Source: an uncultured Pelagibacteraceae bacterium (lineage in GTDB: Bacteria; Pseudomonadota; Alphaproteobacteria; Pelagibacterales; Pelagibacteraceae). Taken from it: a stretch of 53,938 nt of DNA. Both the position numbers and the translations under genes were made by a program. Shown here in pieces: positions 47,966-53,938 of this stretch; the first letter of the stretch is position 1, and each line of letters begins with the position of its first letter. The notes under the pieces were generated by a model, which saw only the letters and a list, made by a program, of their open reading frames with translations, ran no database searches and was not told where the DNA came from. The DNA is taken from the NCBI GenBank assembly GCA_902574695.1, contig CACGON010000001.1, forward strand, positions 253,315 through 307,252. Direction: 5' to 3'.

Positions 47966-50004
47966 TTAAAAAAGACAAAGAAAAAATTAAAAAAGAATAT
48001 CTCATTAAAATTGGTAGAATTAAAAAATATAATAAAGCTTATTATATTGATAGTAATCCAATTGTTGACGATGCAGAATATGATAATTTAAAAAATAATT
48101 TAATTAAACTAGAAAAAAAGTATAATTTTTTAAAAAACGATAACTCACCATCTTCTTCAGTAGGATTTAAACCTTCTAAATCTTTTAAAAAAGCAAACCA
48201 TAAAGTTCCCATGTTATCTCTAAATAATGCGTTTGATAAAGATGACTTAAAAAATTTTGAAAAAAAGATTCTTAATTTTTTAAGCTTAAGTAAAGGATAT
48301 GAGTTAGAGTATAGTGCGGAACCAAAAATTGATGGAATATCTGCATCATTATATTATAAAGATGGAAGTTTTATACAAGGACTTTCAAGAGGCGATGGGC
48401 TTACTGGTGAGGATATTACTGAAAATCTAAAAACTTTAAAAGATATTCCAAAAAATTTGAAAGGTAATGATTTCCCCTCAGAAATTGATATAAGGGGAGA
48501 GGTTTTTATTAGAAACTCAGATTTTGAAAATTTAAAAAGTAAATTTGCAAACCCTAGAAATGCTGCATCAGGCTCACTAAGACAAAAAAATCCAGAAGTT
48601 ACAAGTAAGATACCCCTAAAATTTATTGCTTATACATATGGATATGTAAACGATTCAAAATTTTTAAATCAAAATATTTTTTTAAAAAAACTAGTCTCGT
48701 GGGGTTTTAATACAAATAAATTTAACCGGGTTATTTCAGGTATAGATAATTTAATTGAAAACCACAAAAAAATTGAGCAACAAAGAAAGGAATTAGATTA
48801 TGATATTGATGGAATAGTTTATAAAGTAAATAATTTTGATTTACAAAAAAGACTAGGATTTGCAGGGAATGCTCCAAGATGGGCCATTGCACACAAATTT
48901 TCATCTAATAAATCTATCTCAGAAATTCTTAAGATAGAAATCCAAGTTGGACGAACTGGAGCTATGACTCCAGTAGCAAAAATTAAACCTGTAAATATTG
49001 GTGGGGTATTAGTCTCTAATGCAACACTTCACAATGAGGATGAAATTTTAAGAAAGGATATTAGGGTAGGAGATATAGTTACAGTTGAAAGAGCTGGGGA
49101 TGTAATTCCTCATGTTATACAAGTAGATAAGGATAAAAGAAAAAAAAACTCAAAAAAATTTTTATTTCCAAAAAAATGTCCATCGTGCGGCTCACAAACA
49201 GTAAAAGAATTCAATAAAATTACAAAAAAATTTGATGCAGTTAGAAGATGTAGTAATGATGGATTTGAATGTGAGAAGATTGCCATTGAAAAAATTAAAC
49301 ATTTTGTATCTAAAGATGCATTAAATATAGAGGGATTAGGAAAAAAAATAGTTGAAAATTTTTGGGAAATTAATTTGTTAAGATTTCCTCAAGATATATT
49401 CAATTTAGATTATAAAAAAATCTCTAATCTTGAAGGATGGGGAAATAAATCTGTGGTGAACCTAAAAAACTCTATTGATATTAAAAAAAAAATAAATCTA
49501 TCCAAGTTTATTTATTCAATTGGGATACGTCATATAGGTCAAGAAAATGCAAAATTATTATCAAAATATTTAAAGACACCAAATAATTTTTTTAATCTTG
49601 CAAAAGATAATTTATTTGAGGAATTAATATCAATTGATGGAATAGGTGATACTCAAATAAACTCTCTAAAAAAATTTTTTTTAAATAAAAAAAATCAAAT
49701 TGTTCTTTCAGAATTAAAGAAAAATATGCAAATTATCGAGGAGAAAAATAACTTTGAGAGTGGAATTTTTAAAAATCAAACTTTAATGTTTACAGGAAAA
49801 TTGACAGGTATTAGCAGGGCTGAAGCCAAATCACTTGTGGAAAAAAATTCAGGAAAAATTGTTAGTAATGTTAGTAATAAGCTTGATTTCCTTGTTGTGG
49901 GGGAAAAACCTACTATGCGGAAAGTAAATGAAGCAAAAAATCTCAATATAAAAGTTTTGAGTCCAGACAAGTTTATTGAAATGATATCTGTTAAAGATTC
50001 TTAA
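47962..50004 (+). CDS. ligA: NAD-dependent DNA ligase
   Basis: LigA seals nicks in replication and repair. The 680-residue protein has the Ia domain (YYIDSNPIVDDAEYDNL), the adenylation lysine in SAEPKIDGISASLYY, ARG/GDG segment SRGDGLTGEDIT, an OB fold, a Cys4 zinc finger (CPSC, then CSNDGFEC with slightly altered spacing), helix-hairpin-helix repeats (LEGWGNKSVVNLKNSI; IDGIGDTQINSLKKFF) and a C-terminal BRCT domain (LMFTGKLTGISRAEAKSLVE). It converges with pepP-like by 14 bp. Confidence 0.97.
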   Translation: MIKKDKEKIKKEYLIKIGRIKKYNKAYYIDSNPIVDDAEYDNLKNNLIKLEKKYNFLKNDNSPSSSVGFKPSKSFKKANHKVPMLSLNNAFDKDDLKNFEKKILNFLSLSKGYELEYSAEPKIDGISASLYYKDGSFIQGLSRGDGLTGEDITENLKTLKDIPKNLKGNDFPSEIDIRGEVFIRNSDFENLKSKFANPRNAASGSLRQKNPEVTSKIPLKFIAYTYGYVNDSKFLNQNIFLKKLVSWGFNTNKFNRVISGIDNLIENHKKIEQQRKELDYDIDGIVYKVNNFDLQKRLGFAGNAPRWAIAHKFSSNKSISEILKIEIQVGRTGAMTPVAKIKPVNIGGVLVSNATLHNEDEILRKDIRVGDIVTVERAGDVIPHVIQVDKDKRKKNSKKFLFPKKCPSCGSQTVKEFNKITKKFDAVRRCSNDGFECEKIAIEKIKHFVSKDALNIEGLGKKIVENFWEINLLRFPQDIFNLDYKKISNLEGWGNKSVVNLKNSIDIKKKINLSKFIYSIGIRHIGQENAKLLSKYLKTPNNFFNLAKDNLFEELISIDGIGDTQINSLKKFFLNKKNQIVLSELKKNMQIIEEKNNFESGIFKNQTLMFTGKLTGISRAEAKSLVEKNSGKIVSNVSNKLDFLVVGEKPTMRKVNEAKNLNIKVLSPDKFIEMISVKDS

Positions 50005-51685
50005 TTAACCATTTTTTCTCTTTTTTACTCAGATATTTTGAAATTAAAGAATAAACTTTTAAATGGTAATCAAAAAGATAATCTTTTTCTTTTTTTGTCA
50101 GCATTTTATATTCTATTAAATCTTTATCGATTGGAGCAAATGTGAGATTTTCAAAAAATAATTTTTTATTTTTTTTTTTAATATACACAAGATTTTCAAT
50201 TCTTATTCCATAATGTCCCTCTTTATAAAATCCTGGCTCATTGCTTAAAACCATTCCTTCTCTTAATTTTACATTATTAAATTTAGATATTGATTGAGGC
50301 CCCTCATGTACATTTGAGAAAAAACCAACACCATGACCAGTTCCATGAGCATAGTTTGCTTTTACTTTTTTTAGAAAGTATCGTGCTCGGTAATCTAAAT
50401 CTTTTCCTCTTATGCTTGGTTTTAAATTACTTGTTACTACAGCAATGTGACCCTTTAAAACTAGAGTGAAGAATTTTCTAATTGATTTTGGTTGTTTTGT
50501 AAAACAGATAGTCCTTGTGACATCAGTGGTTCCATATTTATATTGACCTCCGGAGTCGCACAAAAAAATATTTCTTTTATCTATAATTCTATTTGTTGCT
50601 GGTGTTGCTTTATAATGTATTATCGCACTATTAGGTCCAGATCCAGCAATTGTATCAAAGCTAGGAAATAGGTAATTTTTATTTTTTTTTCTAAATGTTT
50701 CTAATTTTTTCCCCGCATAGATTTCTGAAATCTTTTTATCTGTATTCTTGATCCAAATTAAGAATTTTGTAAGAGCAGCACCATCTACAACGTGTGAATT
50801 TTTGATATTTTCAATCTCAGTAGAATTTTTTATTGATTTAAGCAGGTAGCAAGGATCATCTCGGTTAATAATTTTAAATTTTGAGGATAAAATATTTTCA
50901 ACATAAATAGAACAGGTTTTTTTATCAACCATTACATTTTTTCCAGACAAAGTTTTAATAAATTCATTTAAGTTATTTAAATCTAAAATTCTATTTTTTT
51001 TAATTTTTCTCTCTTTGATTAAGTTTTTCACTTTTGCCTTGTCAGAAAATAAATAAATGTTTTTATATTTGTCCAGTAATAAATTACAATTGGGTATGGG
51101 CGAAAAAGGAACATCACTTCCTCTTATATTTAAAATCCAAGCCACGTTTTCTGGAGCAGATATATATAAAAAATCAGCTTTTTTTTGTTTTAAAATATTT
51201 GAAACAATTTTTATTTTTGATTTATGATTTTGCCCAACAATCTTTTCATTAAGTGAATAAAATGGATTTAATTTTGTTTTTTTTAGTCCCACAATATTAT
51301 CAATAAGATTTTCTTTTATAGCCCTTAGTTTGATTTTGTCTCCAAATAAGAAGTTTAGTTGACTGTTTGTGAATAGCATAGGGTCAAAACCTAAAGTAAT
51401 ATTTTTCAACATTTTTTTTGGTAAATGCTTATGTATTTCAACTATTTTAAATAACTTACCCGATTGCATTTTGGCTTGAACAGTGTACCTGCCATCAACG
51501 AACAAAAAATTTTTATTTTTCAATATTATAGCTAACCCAGCAGAACCACTAAAGTTCGATATACTCTTTAATCTATCTAAATAAACATATTCTGAAAAAA
51601 AATTATCATTTTTAGGGACTATGTAACCATCAATATTAAAGTTATTAAATTTTTTTTTTAGTTTATTTAAATTTTCTATTTTCAC
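49991..51685 (-). CDS. M24B aminopeptidase P-like metallopeptidase (Xaa-Pro aminopeptidase)
   Basis: A 564-residue peptidase likely to remove N-terminal residues before proline. It has one or two creatinase-type N-terminal domains (DGYIVPKNDNFFSEYV; FVDGRYTVQA) and the C-terminal pita-bread catalytic domain with metal ligands: Asp in LCDSGGQY, Asp in GTTDVTRT, His in AHGTGHGVGF, Glu in LSNEPGFY and Glu in YGIRIENLV. The long form matches bacterial/eukaryotic cytosolic aminopeptidase P. Its start overlaps the uvrD stop (ATGA). Confidence 0.9.
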   Translation of the reverse strand: MKIENLNKLKKKFNNFNIDGYIVPKNDNFFSEYVYLDRLKSISNFSGSAGLAIILKNKNFLFVDGRYTVQAKMQSGKLFKIVEIHKHLPKKMLKNITLGFDPMLFTNSQLNFLFGDKIKLRAIKENLIDNIVGLKKTKLNPFYSLNEKIVGQNHKSKIKIVSNILKQKKADFLYISAPENVAWILNIRGSDVPFSPIPNCNLLLDKYKNIYLFSDKAKVKNLIKERKIKKNRILDLNNLNEFIKTLSGKNVMVDKKTCSIYVENILSSKFKIINRDDPCYLLKSIKNSTEIENIKNSHVVDGAALTKFLIWIKNTDKKISEIYAGKKLETFRKKNKNYLFPSFDTIAGSGPNSAIIHYKATPATNRIIDKRNIFLCDSGGQYKYGTTDVTRTICFTKQPKSIRKFFTLVLKGHIAVVTSNLKPSIRGKDLDYRARYFLKKVKANYAHGTGHGVGFFSNVHEGPQSISKFNNVKLREGMVLSNEPGFYKEGHYGIRIENLVYIKKKNKKLFFENLTFAPIDKDLIEYKMLTKKEKDYLFDYHLKVYSLISKYLSKKEKKWLIKNL

Positions 51686-53718
51686 TTTAGTCTTTTTTGA
51701 TATCTAGACCAACCTGGACTTCTAGTTTCGTTTTCTATTTCAAAATCTTGATTAAATTCAAAATCAATATCTTTATCATCATTTTCATCTTCAAATGAAT
51801 TTTTCTCGATGAATTTATTTGGTAATTCATCAATAAATCTTGAGGCTAAGCTATCAATCCAATCACCCTGATAAAATCTGCTCATCGAAAAAGATATATT
51901 TGCAATTTTTTTTGCTCTAGTGATTCCTACATATGCAAGTCTTCTTTCTTCCTCCAATCCTTTTTCGCCTTTCTCTTCTAAAGATTTTTGATGTGGAAAT
52001 AAACCTTCCTCCCAACCTGGTAAAAAAACTACATCAAATTCTAGACCTTTAGAAGCATGCATAGTCATCAAATTAACTTTTTGACCATCCCAATCTTGAT
52101 CAATCGAAGTTGCTAAAGACACATGTTCAAGGAAACTTTCCAAGTTATCAAATTCTTTCATAGCACTAAGTAATTCTTTTATATTCTCTAATCTATTTTC
52201 GTTTTCAAAATCTTTTTTATTTTTTAACATTAATGAGTAACCAGACTCATCTAATATAATTTGTAAAAGTTTAACGTGATTAAATTTTTTCTGGTAGAGA
52301 TCATTATTCCATTTTTTAATAAAATTTAAAAATATATTTAATCCAATTTTAGTTTTTGGTTTGATTTGATTTCTCTCAATAAGATTTTGAGATGACTCAA
52401 AAAGAGAAATTGATAATTTTTTTGAATTTTCGTGAATTTGTTTGATAGTAGTATCTCCTATTGATCTTTTAGGATTATTAACAATTCTCTCAAAAGACAG
52501 ATCATCTTTGTTTTGATAAACAAGTCTTAAATATGCAATACAATCTTTTATCTCAGCTCTATCATAAAATTTTGTTCCACCAATAATCCTATATGGTAAT
52601 CCAATTTTTAAAAATCTTTCCTCAAATTCTCTAGTTTGAAAAATAGCCCTGACTAGTATTGCAACATTATTTAACGGGAAATTATTTTTAATTTTTTTTT
52701 CAATCTCATCACTTAAACCAATTGCTTCATCTTTTCCGTTTCTATAACAATTAAGTTTAATTAATTCTCCTTCACTTGCGCTCGTTCTTAATGTCTTTCC
52801 AACTCTTTTTTGATTATTTGAAATAATTTCTGATGCAACAGATAAAATATTTTGTGTTGATCTATAATTTTCTTCTAACCTTATAATCTTTGTATTTTGA
52901 TATACTTTATCAAATTCTAAAAAGTTTTTAATTTCTGCTCCCCGCCAACTATAAATTGATTGATCATCATCCCCCACACAACATATATTTTTATTTTTAC
53001 TAGCTAAAATATTAAGCCACTTACTTTGTATAAAATTTGTATCTTGGTATTCATCTACTAAAATATATTTAAAATTAGAGCAATACATCTCTTTAATATT
53101 ATTATCATTTTCTAAAATATTTACACAGTGCAATATTAGATCCCCAAAATCACAAGCATTTAATCCTATAAGTTTTTTTTGATAAATTTTATATATTGGC
53201 AAAACAGATTTTTCATAAATATCTTTTTTTGTTAATTTAACCTGGTGTGGGTACCATCCATTATTTTTCCACTTATCAATAATAGACAAGATAAGTCTTG
53301 GAGAAAGTTTTTTTGGATCTATATTTTCTGACTTACTTATATTTTTTATTAATCTTATTTGATCGTCTGTATCAATGATAGTAAAATTAGAATTTAATCC
53401 AACAGCCTTTGGATGCTTCCTCAATAATTTGGCACATATTGAATGAAATGTTCCTAGCCATGTTAATCCTACAGCTTCAGACTTTAACATTTTACCTACT
53501 CGGATTTGCATTTCTTTAGCAGCTTTATTTGTAAAAGTTACTGACAAAATCTGATTTTGAAATGCTTTTTTATTTTTGATTAAATGAGCAATTCTAGAGG
53601 TTAAAACTTTTGTTTTTCCTGAGCCAGCACCTGCCACAACTAAAATAGGGCCATCGGTATTGATAACAGCCTCTTTTTGTGCAGAATTGAGGTTTTTTAA
53701 ATAATCAAAGTTTATCAT
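51682..53718 (-). CDS. uvrD: UvrD/PcrA-type superfamily 1 DNA helicase
   Basis: A 3'-5' helicase for excision and mismatch repair. The 678-residue protein has motif I (VVAGAGSGKTKVLTSRI), motif Ia (TFTNKAAKEM), motif II (LVDEYQDTN), motif III (GDDDQSIYSWRGAE), motif IV (IRLEENYRST), motif V (TMHASKGLEFDVVFLPG) and motif VI (EERRLAYVGITRAKK). The C-terminal tail is acidic. It is coupled to the pepP-like gene. Rep is the alternative, but the motifs and length favour UvrD. Confidence 0.94.
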   Translation of the reverse strand: MINFDYLKNLNSAQKEAVINTDGPILVVAGAGSGKTKVLTSRIAHLIKNKKAFQNQILSVTFTNKAAKEMQIRVGKMLKSEAVGLTWLGTFHSICAKLLRKHPKAVGLNSNFTIIDTDDQIRLIKNISKSENIDPKKLSPRLILSIIDKWKNNGWYPHQVKLTKKDIYEKSVLPIYKIYQKKLIGLNACDFGDLILHCVNILENDNNIKEMYCSNFKYILVDEYQDTNFIQSKWLNILASKNKNICCVGDDDQSIYSWRGAEIKNFLEFDKVYQNTKIIRLEENYRSTQNILSVASEIISNNQKRVGKTLRTSASEGELIKLNCYRNGKDEAIGLSDEIEKKIKNNFPLNNVAILVRAIFQTREFEERFLKIGLPYRIIGGTKFYDRAEIKDCIAYLRLVYQNKDDLSFERIVNNPKRSIGDTTIKQIHENSKKLSISLFESSQNLIERNQIKPKTKIGLNIFLNFIKKWNNDLYQKKFNHVKLLQIILDESGYSLMLKNKKDFENENRLENIKELLSAMKEFDNLESFLEHVSLATSIDQDWDGQKVNLMTMHASKGLEFDVVFLPGWEEGLFPHQKSLEEKGEKGLEEERRLAYVGITRAKKIANISFSMSRFYQGDWIDSLASRFIDELPNKFIEKNSFEDENDDKDIDFEFNQDFEIENETRSPGWSRYQKRLK

Positions 53719-53752
53719 TTATAATAAATCATTATAAAGCTTTTTAAAATTA

Positions 53753-53938
53753 ATGAAAAAATTAAATTTCAATTTAAAGATAAATCTTAAAATAGTTATA
53801 TTCACATTTGCAACATTAGTATTTTTTTATTTATTATACTTATCAATACCAAGTTTATACAGTTCTGGAAGAGTTCAAAAAGTCCTTTCTGAGGAATTAC
53901 TGTCAGAATTTGATTTAAATATTAGTTTATCTTCAAAT
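53753..53938 (+). CDS. Membrane-anchored protein, N-terminal fragment (possibly AsmA-like)
   Basis: The frame opens with ATG at 53753 and runs off the right edge (62 residues seen). It begins with a basic tail, one membrane segment (IVIFTFATLVFFYLLYLSIP) and then SLYSSGRVQKVLSEELLSEF. This layout resembles the N-terminus of AsmA-like inner-membrane proteins, but too little is visible to be sure. It is divergent from uvrD with a 34-bp gap. Confidence 0.55.
   Translation, partial: MKKLNFNLKINLKIVIFTFATLVFFYLLYLSIPSLYSSGRVQKVLSEELLSEFDLNISLSSN

Overview
The window looks like a piece of a streamlined, very AT-rich alphaproteobacterial chromosome, most likely SAR11 (Pelagibacter-like). The reasons are the strong A/T bias with lysine-, asparagine- and isoleucine-rich proteins, intergenic gaps of a few bases, frequent ATGA/TAATG start-stop overlaps, and alphaproteobacterial gene neighbourhoods: carA divergent from yqeY-dnaG-rpoD, rnpB next to mraZ, and lpxC-bamD-ligA. 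No insertion sequence, phage gene or CRISPR array was seen. The only non-protein stretch over 300 bases is the RNase P RNA gene.

Layout. 1-1254: the start of a MarR-type regulator (minus strand) divergent from ilvE. 1251-6987: a tightly overlapping minus-strand operon read uvrB, folM-like pteridine reductase, folB-like, uvrC, pgsA (excision repair, pterin and phospholipid genes). 7024-10793: an aspartate aminotransferase, trxB, and a translationally coupled ELM1-like/2OG-Fe(II)-oxygenase-like pair. 10790-15185: carB and carA, with a recognisable carA promoter. 15310-19440: yqeY-dnaG-rpoD, the replication-initiation/sigma-factor operon. 19465-26487: a small surface-glycan region around a CAU tRNA gene (methyltransferase-like, O-antigen ligase-like, GT-C glycosyltransferase-like, formyltransferase-like, DegT-like aminotransferase, GMC-like oxidoreductase). 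26516-28676: mlaC, mlaA and a divergent cytoplasmic amidase. 28717-29073: rnpB. 29225-47094: a near-complete division/cell-wall (dcw) cluster running into lpxC, followed by bamD and ligA to 50004. 49991-53718: pepP-like and uvrD genes on the minus strand. From 53753: the start of an unrecognised membrane-anchored protein.

The dcw cluster is the most interesting part. Its order is mraZ, ftsZ, rsmH, ftsL, ftsI, murE-murF fusion, mraY, murD, ftsW, murG, murC, murB, ddl, ftsQ, truncated ftsA, lpxC. Three things differ from the textbook cluster. ftsZ lies directly after mraZ instead of after ftsA. The gene in the ftsA slot encodes only 232 residues: it keeps an FtsA-like N-terminal part (including the SHS2/1C region) and an amphipathic C-terminal helix, but lacks the second half of the actin/ATPase fold and both phosphate-binding signatures. 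murE and murF are fused into one 949-residue protein. Upstream of mraZ, a sigma70-type promoter is overlaid by three TGGG boxes spaced exactly 10 bp apart, the expected MraZ operator. Together these suggest a reduced Z-ring anchoring system in which the FtsA role is played by a nucleotide-independent mini-adaptor; that interpretation is inference.
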